In this document: positions 8,496 through 15,665 of the stretch, piece after piece
How the letters are laid out: every line of letters starts with the position of its first letter
Position numbering within the stretch: position 1 is the stretch's first letter
Origin: Clostridia bacterium
GTDB lineage: Bacteria; Bacillota; Clostridia; Christensenellales; Pumilibacteraceae
Length of the DNA stretch: 64,000 nt
Reading direction: 5' to 3'
Assembly (NCBI GenBank): GCA_022793815.1
Contig: JAAWDP010000011.1
Span: forward strand, 235,213 to 299,212
The notes under the pieces: model-generated
Databases searched by the model: none
The model's input: the letters and a program-made list of their open reading frames with translations, nothing else
Told to the model about the DNA's origin: nothing
Position numbers and translations under genes: made by a program

Positions 8496-10585
8496 AAATA
8501 ACGGTGGCGAAATACAGCGGATTTTGTTTCGGCGTAAAGGCGGCGGTCGAAATTGCCGAAAAACATTCGGCAGAGGGAGCATACTGCCTCGGAGAGATTA
8601 TACATAACGAAAGCGTCGTATCGTCGCTTAAACGCAAAGGTCTTAAATTTGTCGATTCTCCCGATAAAGCGGACGGCGGCAAAATCATAATACGTTCGCA
8701 CGGAGTCGGACGCAACGTATACAAAGAAATATCGGATATGGGGTTGACGGTAATAGACGCTACGTGTCCGTTTGTCAAAAAGATTCATTCTCTTGTGGAC
8801 AAGTACAGTTCGGACGGCTATAAAATAGTTATAATAGGCAAACGCGGTCATCCCGAAGTAAAGGGAATAGAGGGATGGTGCCGCGGCGGAGCAACCGTTA
8901 CAGAAAACGAGAACGAAGTTTTGCGTCTGCTGGAAAAGCATGATAAAGAAGAAAAACTGTGTTTTGTGGCGCAAACTACTTATTCCCAAAAAAAATATGA
9001 TGAAATAGTGAAAAAAATAGCAAATAGCGGATTGAAAACAGTTGAAATATTCGACACAATTTGCTATACTACTACTGAGCGGCAATTTGAAGCATTGCAG
9101 TTGGCTTCCGAGAACGACAAGGTGTTGGTCGTGGGCAGCAAAAGCAGTTCCAATACGACAAAGTTGTATGAAACCTGCAAATCCGTCCAATCGGAAATTT
9201 ACCACATAGAGAAAGTTGCGGACTTAAAAAATATTAAATTTAATCCCTACGACAGTGTTGCTGTTGTTGCGGGGGCGTCAACTCCCGAAGAGTTGATTTT
9301 GGAGGTAAAAGGTTACATGAGCGACAATTTTGAAGGCGTTAGCAAAGAGTTCGAAGACTTGATAAACGAGTCATTCGTACAGTACAAAGACGGCATGCGT
9401 ATCAAAGGCACCGTTATCCATGCTAACGAGAGCGGCATCAAGGTGAATATCGGCGGAAAGAAAGACGGTTTCATCAAGAAAGAAGAGGTAAATGTAGACG
9501 GACGTTACGACCCGTCGCAGTACCCCGAGGGAACGGCTATCGAGGCGATAATCACAAACAAGAGCGATGCCGACAGCGGCTGCGTGCTTTTGTCCAAAAA
9601 GAAAGTGGACAAGATTAAAGAGGGCGACAAGGTCGTCGAAACGGTGCGCGGCGGCGAAGTGTTCGAGCTTGACGGAACACGCTCGATAAAGGGCGGTTTG
9701 CTCGGACATCTCGGAACCTATTCCGTATTCATTCCTGCATCTCAAATAAGAGAGAGAGGCGGATTCATTAAAGATTTGAAAGCCTTCGAAGGACAGAAAC
9801 TTCGTCTTACGGCAATAGAAATCGACGATGAAAAACACGAGATAGTCGCAAGTCAGAGAAAAGTTCTCGAAGAAGAAAGAAAGGAAAAAGAAGACGTATT
9901 TTGGGCAAATGTCCGCCCGAACGTGGTTGTCAGCGGCGTGGTAAAGCGTGCGACAAACTTCGGAGCGTTTGTCAGTGTCGACGGCATCGATTGTCTTGCG
10001 CACATCGTGGATTTGTCGTGGTCGCACATAAAGTCGGTCGAAGATGTTTTGAAAATCGGCGAAACATACGATTTCTTGGTGTTGAGTGCCGACAGAGAAA
10101 AGAACCGCGTTTCTCTCGGCTATAAACAGTTGCAGCCTCATCCGTTTGTGAAGGCAATGGAAAATCATCCCGTAGGTTCTGTCACCAAAGGCAAAGTAGT
10201 AAGCGTATTGCCGTTCGGTGCGTTTGTGGAAATCGAACCGGGAATAGAGGGATTGGTGCACGTGTCCGAAGCCGCACACAACTTCGTCAAAAACATCAAC
10301 GAAGTAGTAAAAGTGGGCGACGAAGTCGAAGTCAAAGTTCTTGCGGTAGACGAGCCCAATAAAAAAATCACGCTCAGCATAAAGGCTTGCCAGCAGGCAC
10401 CCGAACAGCCCGTTTCGGAAAAGCCCGCTAAGACCGAAGAGCAAGGCGATTCGGCAGCAAAGCCCGATAGAAAACCCGCAAAAAAAGTACGGCAGGAAAA
10501 ATCCGCGGAAGACCGTAGCGAATGGAGCGAAGAAATAAGCAATAATCCGTTTGCGGACCTTTTGAAGGATTTGGACGTAAAATAA
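8492..10585 (+). CDS. ispH: IspH - ribosomal protein S1 fusion (HMBPP reductase / S1-domain protein)
   Basis: This 697-residue fusion joins two proteins. Residues about 1-285 are IspH, the 4Fe-4S enzyme ending the MEP isoprenoid pathway. Its cluster cysteines are seen in SGFCFGVKA (Cys12), DATCPFVKKIH (about Cys91) and FDTICYTTTERQ (about Cys191). From about residue 300 there are four S1 RNA-binding domains (for example GMRIKGTVIHANESGIKVNI, VSGVVKRATNFGAFV, TKGKVVSVLPFGAFVEIE), then a charged, Lys/Glu/Pro-rich tail. The start is GTG 8492, overlapping plsC. Such IspH-S1 fusions are known in Clostridia. A strong hairpin terminator follows. Confidence 0.95.
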   Translation: MKITVAKYSGFCFGVKAAVEIAEKHSAEGAYCLGEIIHNESVVSSLKRKGLKFVDSPDKADGGKIIIRSHGVGRNVYKEISDMGLTVIDATCPFVKKIHSLVDKYSSDGYKIVIIGKRGHPEVKGIEGWCRGGATVTENENEVLRLLEKHDKEEKLCFVAQTTYSQKKYDEIVKKIANSGLKTVEIFDTICYTTTERQFEALQLASENDKVLVVGSKSSSNTTKLYETCKSVQSEIYHIEKVADLKNIKFNPYDSVAVVAGASTPEELILEVKGYMSDNFEGVSKEFEDLINESFVQYKDGMRIKGTVIHANESGIKVNIGGKKDGFIKKEEVNVDGRYDPSQYPEGTAIEAIITNKSDADSGCVLLSKKKVDKIKEGDKVVETVRGGEVFELDGTRSIKGGLLGHLGTYSVFIPASQIRERGGFIKDLKAFEGQKLRLTAIEIDDEKHEIVASQRKVLEEERKEKEDVFWANVRPNVVVSGVVKRATNFGAFVSVDGIDCLAHIVDLSWSHIKSVEDVLKIGETYDFLVLSADREKNRVSLGYKQLQPHPFVKAMENHPVGSVTKGKVVSVLPFGAFVEIEPGIEGLVHVSEAAHNFVKNINEVVKVGDEVEVKVLAVDEPNKKITLSIKACQQAPEQPVSEKPAKTEEQGDSAAKPDRKPAKKVRQEKSAEDRSEWSEEISNNPFADLLKDLDVK

Positions 10586-10596
10586 TTCCGAGCATC

Positions 10597-10634
10597 TTAA
10601 AAGCCGCAGGTTTTCTTGCGGCTTTTAAATCTTT
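10597..10634 (+). terminator. Rho-independent terminator after ispH-rpsA
   Basis: A perfect 12-bp inverted repeat (10597-10608 with 10617-10628, core AAAAGCCGCA/TGCGGCTTTT) with an 8-nt loop begins 12 nt after the stop codon and is followed by AT-rich sequence. It ends the long operon that begins with the decarboxylase genes. The U-tract is short (ATCTTTC), but the arm itself ends in TTTT. Confidence 0.8.
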
Positions 10635-10670
10635 CGTAACCGTAAAATCGTTTTAAACATAAAATAATAT

Positions 10671-11456
10671 GTGATATACGATTTACATAATGATTTTCTT
10701 ACGGGATTGCCTCGTGAAAGACATCGCGATTATTTGATTCGCGGCTTGAAACAATCCGTCAAACATATCGTTCCTGCAATTTGGACTACCGAAATAAAGA
10801 ATATTAAAGACGGTTTCTTTCGAAATTCGACTTCGCATATCGATGATTCGGATTTCGGCGGTTTGATTGACGGCTACGCAATCGAGGATTTACATTTTCT
10901 CGATAGTTGTTCTCTCGGTATTTTGTCGGAAATTCCGCTGAAATATGTCGGACTGACCTGGAACTTCGATAATGCTTTGGCAGGCGGCGCGCTCGGAAAC
11001 GACGGCTTGAAACCGCTCGGCAGGCAGGTCTTGGTCAAAGCTGAGAATCTCGGTATTACGGTGGATACGGCGCATTTGAACCGCAAAAGTTTTTTCGATG
11101 TCGCACAATATCATCGCGGCAGAATAATGAACAGTCATTGTGCTTTTTACGCAAAGCATGCTCATCCGCGCAATTTGACCGACGAGCAAATACAGACCGT
11201 TATAGATCGCGGCGGGATTATAGGATTGGCTCTGCATGAAGCGTTTTTGTCGGATAAAGACGTTACGCTGTCGGACGCGGTCGAACATATAGACTATTTC
11301 GTGCAGAAATTCGGCTGCGATAATTTATGTATAGGCACCGATTTTAACGGATGTACGCCGCCGCACGATTTATCGGATTATTGCGATTTCCGCATTTTAA
11401 AGGTGCGTCTTGCCAAACTCGGTTACGGTGAAAGCGACATCAACTCGATTTTATAA
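10671..11456 (+). CDS. Membrane dipeptidase (peptidase M19 / renal dipeptidase family), 3' end frameshifted
   Basis: This is an M19-type metallodipeptidase of 261 residues. Metal-binding and family motifs are present: DLHNDFLTG at the N-terminus, VGLTWNFDNALAGG, DTAHLNRKSFFDV, NSHCAFYAKHAHPRNLTD and CIGTDFNG. The start is GTG 10671 because DLHND follows at once; no Shine-Dalgarno sequence is visible. The frame stops at NSIL. One base further on, the alternative frame (11455-11487) encodes KNAMDFFAQT then a stop, which reads like the normal end of such proteins (ILYKNAMDFFAQT). A single-base deletion near 11454, or a sequence error, has probably cut off the last 11 residues; effect on activity is unclear. 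Confidence 0.85.
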   Translation: MIYDLHNDFLTGLPRERHRDYLIRGLKQSVKHIVPAIWTTEIKNIKDGFFRNSTSHIDDSDFGGLIDGYAIEDLHFLDSCSLGILSEIPLKYVGLTWNFDNALAGGALGNDGLKPLGRQVLVKAENLGITVDTAHLNRKSFFDVAQYHRGRIMNSHCAFYAKHAHPRNLTDEQIQTVIDRGGIIGLALHEAFLSDKDVTLSDAVEHIDYFVQKFGCDNLCIGTDFNGCTPPHDLSDYCDFRILKVRLAKLGYGESDINSIL

Positions 11457-11507
11457 AAACGCAATGGATTTTTTTGCACAGACATGATATAGACCAAGGA
11501 GATATTT

Positions 11508-12938
11508 ATGAACGAAATTTACGAAAATCCGCTTATAACACGTTATGCATCTAAGGAAATGGCGGCAAACTTTTCGGACGAAACAAGATTTCGTCTTTGG
11601 CGTAAATTGTGGATTGCCCTTGCCGAGAGCGAGAGAGAACTTGGGCTCGGTATAACGCAACAGCAAATCGACGAAATGAAAGCGAATGCCGATAACATCA
11701 ACTACGAGGTTGCGGCGGCTCGTGAAAAAGAGGTCCGTCACGACGTTATGGCGCATGTGTTTGCGTTCGGCGTACAAGCCCCGTCCGCGCGCCCCATAAT
11801 CCATTTGGGAGCAACCAGCTGCTATGTTACCGATAACGCAGAAATCATAATGATTAAGAATGCGCTTGAAATGATAAAAAACAAACTTGTTGCCGTAATG
11901 GACAAGTTATCGGTATTTGCGCTTAAATACAAAGATTTGCCTACGCTCGGATTTACTCATCTGCAACCCGCGCAGCTCACCACTGTCGGAAAACGTGCTT
12001 GCCTGTGGCTGCAAGACCTTGCAATGGATTACGAAAACATCACGCATTTGTTGCAGTGCGTCAAGCTTCGCGGAGTGAAGGGTACTACGGGTACGCAGGC
12101 AAGTTTTATGAGTTTGTTCGACGGCGACGGCAGTAAAGTCAAGAAACTCGAACAAGCCGTCGTAAAGCGTTTGGGAATAGGTTGTGCCTACGGGGTTACG
12201 GGGCAGACTTACCCGCGCAAATTCGATTACAATGTGGTCGGCGTGCTTTCTCAAATTGCGCAGAGTGCGTATAAGTTTGCAAACGATTTACGCATTTTGC
12301 AAAACATGAAAGAAATGGAAGAGCCGTTTGAAAAATCGCAAATCGGTTCGTCCGCAATGGCTTACAAGCGCAATCCCATGCGCAGCGAAAGAATTTGCGG
12401 TCTTGCCCGTTTTGTAATATCCATGCCCGTGAACGAGGCTGTAACAAGTTCCACGCAGTGGTTGGAGCGCACGCTCGACGACAGCGCAAACAAACGCATA
12501 ACGATAGCGCAGGCATTTCTTGCTTTGGACGGAGTTTTGAACCTGTACCTTAACATTTCCGAAAATATGGTTGTGTACGAAAAAGTTATAGCGAAACATA
12601 TTGCGGCGGAATTGCCGTTTATGTCCACCGAAGTCATTCTTATGGAATGCGTTAAAGCGGGCGGCGACCGTCAGCAACTGCATGAGTTGATACGTGAGCA
12701 TTCAATGGAAAGCACGAAAGTCGTTAAACAGCAGGGCGGTGAGAATGACCTTATACAGCGCATAAAGAAAGATTCGGCATTCAAGGCGATTCACGGAATA
12801 ATAGACAGCATTCTCGAACCTAAAAATTTCATAGGCAGAGCTCCTCAACAGACCGAGGAATTCATTGCAGGAGAAATAAAGCCGATTTTGGATAAGAATA
12901 AAAACGCAAAAGAAATCAGTGCACAAATAAACGTATAG
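11508..12938 (+). CDS. purB: Adenylosuccinate lyase
   Basis: PurB acts twice in purine synthesis, releasing fumarate from SAICAR and from adenylosuccinate. The protein has 476 residues, the normal length. Diagnostic blocks are HDVMAHVFAF, HLGATSCYVTDNAE, TLGFTHLQPAQLTTVGKR and the fumarase/lyase signature SSAMAYKRNPMRSE near residue 281. AAGGAGAT lies 6 nt before ATG 11508. It appears to be a single-gene unit between the dipeptidase and tRNA-Val. The annotation is secure; the 476-residue form with YGVTGQTYPRKFDYNVV is the one typical of Clostridia. Confidence 0.97.
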   Translation: MNEIYENPLITRYASKEMAANFSDETRFRLWRKLWIALAESERELGLGITQQQIDEMKANADNINYEVAAAREKEVRHDVMAHVFAFGVQAPSARPIIHLGATSCYVTDNAEIIMIKNALEMIKNKLVAVMDKLSVFALKYKDLPTLGFTHLQPAQLTTVGKRACLWLQDLAMDYENITHLLQCVKLRGVKGTTGTQASFMSLFDGDGSKVKKLEQAVVKRLGIGCAYGVTGQTYPRKFDYNVVGVLSQIAQSAYKFANDLRILQNMKEMEEPFEKSQIGSSAMAYKRNPMRSERICGLARFVISMPVNEAVTSSTQWLERTLDDSANKRITIAQAFLALDGVLNLYLNISENMVVYEKVIAKHIAAELPFMSTEVILMECVKAGGDRQQLHELIREHSMESTKVVKQQGGENDLIQRIKKDSAFKAIHGIIDSILEPKNFIGRAPQQTEEFIAGEIKPILDKNKNAKEISAQINV

Positions 12939-12976
12939 TATTTTTAGAATATTTTTCGAAAACAGCATTGAAATCC

Positions 12977-13005
12977 TTGATTTTTTTCAAATAATTTGTT
13001 ATATT
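12977..13005 (+). promoter_or_regulatory. Sigma-A-type promoter of tRNA-Val
   Basis: TTGATT (12977-12982), a 17-nt spacer and TATATT (13000-13005) lie just upstream of the tRNA. The predicted start is near 13012, inside the 5' arm of a leader hairpin. Confidence 0.65.
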
Positions 13006-13008
13006 ATA

Positions 13009-13033
13009 CGGGTCACATGTTTTATGTGACCCG
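13009..13033 (+). other. Leader hairpin in front of tRNA-Val
   Basis: A perfect 10-bp inverted repeat (CGGGTCACAT at 13009-13018, ATGTGACCCG at 13024-13033) with loop GTTTT sits between the predicted -10 box and the tRNA, which starts 4 nt later. If transcribed it would cap the tRNA precursor leader. No run of T follows, so it is not a normal terminator. Confidence 0.6.
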
Positions 13034-13037
13034 ATAT

Positions 13038-13113
13038 GGAAGTTTAGCTCAGTTGGGAGAGCATCTGCCTTACAAGCAGAGGGTCACAGGTTCGAGCCCT
13101 GTAACTTCCACCA
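13038..13113 (+). tRNA. tRNA-Val(TAC)
   Basis: This is a 76-nt cloverleaf with encoded CCA. The acceptor stem is GGAAGTT pairing with AACTTCC. The D-arm contains AGCTCAGTTGGGAGAGC and the T-loop GGTTCGAGCC. The anticodon stem TCTGC/GCAGA encloses CTTACAA, giving anticodon TAC. It is followed by its own terminator and by the low-GC islet. Confidence 0.97.
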
Positions 13114-13120
13114 GTCCACA

Positions 13121-13164
13121 CCTAAAACGAACTCCATTTGTTGGAATTGGTTTTAGGTTTTTTT
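13121..13164 (+). terminator. Terminator after tRNA-Val
   Basis: CCTAAAAC (13121-13128) pairs with GTTTTAGG (13150-13157). The interior is a further imperfect stem (AACTCCA with TGGAATT). A T-rich tail (13158-13164) follows. Confidence 0.8.
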
Positions 13165-13204
13165 ATTTTGTGGTGCCAAAAGAAAAATTGCTATTATAAT
13201 ACCG

Positions 13205-13233
13205 TTGACTTTTATTTGTAAATATGCTATACT
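13205..13233 (+). promoter_or_regulatory. Strong sigma-A-type promoter of the fold-back RNA
   Basis: TTGACT (13205-13210), a 17-nt spacer and TATACT (13228-13233) are seen. The predicted start at about 13240 coincides with the first base of the outer arm of the nested inverted repeats. No reading frame with a ribosome binding site begins before the terminator at 13416. Confidence 0.75.
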
Positions 13234-13239
13234 AATTAT

Positions 13240-13446
13240 GCCAAACAATCATTGTAGTCCTATTGAGGAGTACGGACTTTTTATTTTTTAATAGACAAAA
13301 AATGTTTTGTCATACACATTTTTGAATTTGGTAAAAATGCAAATTCCATTTATTTGTGTATGACATTCCGTACTATGCAACGATTGTTTGGCGACAGTCG
13401 GAGTTTGCGTTTTTCGTGCGTTGGCTTTGGCTGGCGCACTTTTTTT
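13240..13446 (+). ncRNA. Candidate structured non-coding RNA of about 210 nt
   Basis: Four inverted repeats are properly nested. The outer pair is GCCAAACAATC (13240-13250) with GATTGTTTGGC (13382-13392). The second is AGTACGGA (13269-13276) with TCCGTACT (13367-13374). The third is TGTCATACACA (13308-13318) with TGTGTATGACA (13355-13365). The apical pair is GAATTTG (13324-13330) with CAAATTC (13340-13346). A strong promoter lies at the 5' edge and a terminator at the 3' edge. A competing local hairpin (AGTCC 13256-13260 with GGACT 13274-13278) is followed by a T-rich run and could be an early terminator. Its size and independent promoter/terminator recall 6S RNA, but the 5' internal loops are far larger than the 3' ones, so 6S membership is doubtful. 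A palindromic mobile-element remnant is the other possibility. Confidence 0.5.
13416..13446 (+). terminator. Terminator of the fold-back RNA
   Basis: GTGCGTTGGC (13416-13425) pairs over 10 bp, including G-U pairs, with GCTGGCGCAC (13430-13439). The loop is TTTG and seven T follow. It stands directly before the decayed lipoprotein gene. Confidence 0.85.
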
Positions 13447-13469
13447 ATTAAACTTTCTTGGAGTTTTTT

Positions 13470-13781
13470 ATGAAAAAAATAGCATATATAGTATATTTGG
13501 TATTAACATTCATACTATTGCTTTTTAGCATTTTTTCCATAAAAGGTTGTAGTAATAATGTTAAAAATTCTACGCATTATGAAGTCATGGAAAAAGACCT
13601 TAAAGGCTATTGGTATCATACATATTCTAATGCGACATTATGTAAAATTTAAATATGAAAAAACTTGTTGCAATTTGTATATGTAAAGGTTGAAAAGGAT
13701 ATTGCACTTGTTATTAAAAGTGAAAGCGGTGAAACTAAATATACAGCTAGTAGCTATCGAATCAATAAATTTTTAAGTTAG
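13470..13781 (+). pseudogene. Decayed small lipoprotein gene
   Basis: An ATG at 13470, 7 nt after TTGGAG, opens a 60-codon frame. It encodes a hydrophobic signal sequence with a lipobox-like SIKGC, then a short hydrophilic segment ending LCKI. Stops follow at 13650 and 13656. After them the same frame resumes without interruption (13659-13781) and encodes a coherent C-terminal piece including VKVEKDIALVIKSESGETKY. Between the stops another frame reads YVKFKYEKT. The pattern suggests a lipoprotein of about 100 residues broken by two compensating frameshifts or by nonsense changes. No function can be assigned. The GC content is much lower than in flanking housekeeping genes. Confidence 0.55.
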
Positions 13782-13805
13782 TAATTTTAGTTTTTGGAGG
13801 AAACT

Positions 13806-14309
13806 ATGAAGAACAAATTTGGTAAAAATGATAAGCTTATCTTTCACGCTACGGTGTCAGCTGATGTTATTGCATGTATATATGCGGTAATTGGTTTACT
13901 TTATGGCATAGTGACAATAGTGAACGGTGCTCTGATTGAAAGCACGGAAACTGTTTTAATTGGTATTTTTGTAATACTACTTGTATTTATTATAGTATTT
14001 GTTTCTTGGGTTTTCATTAAAATTTTTATTAATATGTGTTGTGACATAAAGTTAATCCGCAATAAGCTCTATTCTATTGATAATTATTATTTGAATAAAA
14101 TGGTTGCGGAAAAGCAAAGCAATATCGAGATGCAAGCAAATGGTATTCAGGATGAACTCAACGCAGATTTATCACAGCAAAATATTCAACTTGCGAATAA
14201 GATTCAACAATTAAAGGCTCTAAAAGAATTATTGGATAGCGATATCATATCGGATTCGGAATTTGAAAGAGAAAAGCAAAAAATATTGTCTATCGAGAAC
14301 GAGCAATAA
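13806..14309 (+). CDS. Two-helix membrane protein with C-terminal SHOCT domain
   Basis: This 167-residue protein has two hydrophobic segments (about residues 16-40 and 46-78), then a coiled-coil-like Gln/Asn-rich stretch. The C-terminal motif LKALKELLDSDIISDSEFE, followed by a Lys-rich end, matches the short SHOCT oligomerisation domain found at the ends of many membrane or phage-linked proteins. The ATG at 13806 follows TTGGAGGAA, so the upstream in-frame TTG at 13794 is not used. The specific role is unknown. It lies in the AT-rich islet behind tRNA-Val, between a decayed lipoprotein gene and an orphan gene. Confidence 0.75.
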   Translation: MKNKFGKNDKLIFHATVSADVIACIYAVIGLLYGIVTIVNGALIESTETVLIGIFVILLVFIIVFVSWVFIKIFINMCCDIKLIRNKLYSIDNYYLNKMVAEKQSNIEMQANGIQDELNADLSQQNIQLANKIQQLKALKELLDSDIISDSEFEREKQKILSIENEQ

Positions 14310-14381
14310 ACCCATCGCCTTTAAAGTACATAAAAAGCAATGTGCAGACGATTATGAATATTAAATAAACAAGGAGATAAA

Positions 14382-14708
14382 ATGAAAGGTTCGACAAATA
14401 AATTTATAATTAAAAACGGAGTTTGTCCTCAATATATCGGTGCGCCGCTTCACATCAATGTTGGGGCTTTGCGCATATTGGTTTTTGATAAGAATGCTTG
14501 TGTAGGGGTAGTCTGGAAACATTTCGAAAACAGATATTCAGAAGCAAACGGACAAGCAGAGATACGCTTTTTTGAAAGATACAGAGAATCTTATGGTTTA
14601 TGGCATAGAATGTTTGTAAATGAACAAAGAATATCGTATGACCGCTTACAATCTGCTCTAAATGAATCTAACGAATATATTTATTGGGCAAAAATCAAAG
14701 GGTATTAA
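14382..14708 (+). CDS. Hypothetical protein, 108 residues
   Basis: No family is recognised. The protein has 108 residues, no signal peptide and no membrane helix. It contains scattered aromatic residues (FENRYSEANGQAEIRFFERY, YGLWHRMFVNEQ). AAGGAG lies 7 nt before ATG 14382, so translation is credible. The gene is AT-rich like its neighbours and is followed by a terminator. It could be a remnant or an accessory protein of the islet. Confidence 0.65.
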   Translation: MKGSTNKFIIKNGVCPQYIGAPLHINVGALRILVFDKNACVGVVWKHFENRYSEANGQAEIRFFERYRESYGLWHRMFVNEQRISYDRLQSALNESNEYIYWAKIKGY

Positions 14709-14750
14709 AAATTCGTTTTATGTTACTGCCGCTCCACCACAACAGTAATG

Positions 14751-14785
14751 ACGCGCACTTTGCTTTCGTATGGTGTGCGTTTTTC
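14751..14785 (+). terminator. Terminator after the 108-residue gene
   Basis: ACGCGCAC (14751-14758) pairs with GTGTGCGT (14773-14780), one G-U included, and TTTTC follows. A small upstream inverted repeat TTACTG/CAGTAA (14722-14748) may add to it. Confidence 0.65.
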
Positions 14786-14870
14786 TTTTTCGTATTTCCG
14801 TATACGATAAAATCCTATACTTAACAAAATATACCGCAGTATTGTCGTGTATAATTGTTTACGATTCTGC

Positions 14871-14900
14871 TTGAAAAATATATGTTACTTGTGTTATAAT
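14871..14900 (+). promoter_or_regulatory. Promoter of the lipoprotein/membrane protein/hydrolase group
   Basis: TTGAAA (14871-14876), an 18-nt spacer and TATAAT (14895-14900) lie about 50 nt upstream of the lipoprotein start at 14954. Confidence 0.6.
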
Positions 14901-14953
14901 AAAGCATAAACAGTAATTCGGCAAGATTGGTAAATAAAATCATGGAGTGGTTT

Positions 14954-15169
14954 ATGAAAAAGAAAACGATTTTTGCGGTGGCGTTATCGCTGATTATGTT
15001 AATATCAATGTTATCGCTGGCTGCTTGCAAAGATGAAGTCGTGTATTATTCGGGAGAGTACGGACAGATAGACGCAGACAGTGAAAACTCCGTGATACCC
15101 AATGCAGTATCGCTTTTTGGGTTGAAGCGAACCTGTCAAAAAAGTAAAATGGAAATAACAGTGTACTAA
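14954..15169 (+). CDS. Small lipoprotein, possibly truncated
   Basis: This 71-residue product starts at ATG 14954 (GGAG at 14944-14947). A Lys-rich N-terminus, hydrophobic core and lipobox LSLAAC predict lipid attachment at the Cys and export. The mature part is only about 45 residues. The frame ends ITVY, and after the TAA it stays open for another 13 codons (LPSIKGKYVNEMV), which may mean a recently truncated longer lipoprotein. No family is recognised. Confidence 0.6.
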   Translation: MKKKTIFAVALSLIMLISMLSLAACKDEVVYYSGEYGQIDADSENSVIPNAVSLFGLKRTCQKSKMEITVY

Positions 15170-15197
15170 TTGCCGAGCATTAAAGGTAAATACGTCA

Positions 15198-15665
15198 ATG
15201 AAATGGTGTAACTATTACGGCCTGATATTTATGGCAGTCTTGATGATACCGAATACCGTTTATGCCATAAAGTGCAAAAACGGTTTTGACGGCGATTATC
15301 ACAACAAATCGGCGGAAATTACGGAACAAATCAGCAGATACGCTTGCTTTATTTTAATGATTTTCAATATTCCTTACACTTGGTTGGGGTTTTGGTTTTC
15401 GTACGGATTGATTGTCTATGTTGTCGTAAATGCAGTTTTGGTTTCGGCATACTGTGTGATTTGGATAATTCTGTGGAAAAAATCCGGCATTGTAAAAGCA
15501 TTGCTGCTTTCCATTCTTCCGTCGTTGACTTTTATTTTTTCGGCTGTAATGATTGTAAGCATACCGCTGTTTGTGTTTGCGGTGATTTTTGCTGTTACGC
15601 ATATTCTGATTTCTGTGAAAAACGTAAAATCGTCGTGCAAAACAAAAATCGAGGAGAAAGTATAA
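15198..15665 (+). CDS. Multi-pass membrane protein, unknown
   Basis: This 155-residue protein has about four hydrophobic segments (GLIFMAVLMIPNTVY, CFILMIFNIPYTWLGF, LIVYVVVNAVLVSAYCVIW, ILPSLTFIFSAVMIVSIPLF) and a Lys-rich C-terminus. ATG 15198 has only a weak AAAGG upstream. It ends directly against the start of the cysteine hydrolase gene, so the two are probably one transcript from the promoter at 14871. The family is not recognised. Confidence 0.7.
   Translation: MKWCNYYGLIFMAVLMIPNTVYAIKCKNGFDGDYHNKSAEITEQISRYACFILMIFNIPYTWLGFWFSYGLIVYVVVNAVLVSAYCVIWIILWKKSGIVKALLLSILPSLTFIFSAVMIVSIPLFVFAVIFAVTHILISVKNVKSSCKTKIEEKV

Noticed and set aside
9371..10444. 357-codon minus-strand frame opposite ispH-rpsA
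   Set aside because: It lies fully opposite conserved S1 domains and encodes a Phe/His/Tyr-rich sequence typical of antisense reading.
12996..13199. Short frame running across tRNA-Val
   Set aside because: It reads through a clear tRNA and its terminator.
13241..13391. Transposon terminal inverted repeats (CCAAACAATC/GATTGTTTGG)
   Set aside because: No transposase and no flanking target duplication were seen, and the inner repeats are nested as in an RNA fold. A MITE remnant remains possible but is less supported.
13240..13446. Assignment of the fold-back RNA to 6S RNA
   Set aside because: Length and its own promoter/terminator fit, but the central loop is strongly one-sided instead of the near-symmetrical bubble of 6S RNA. 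It was kept as unclassified.
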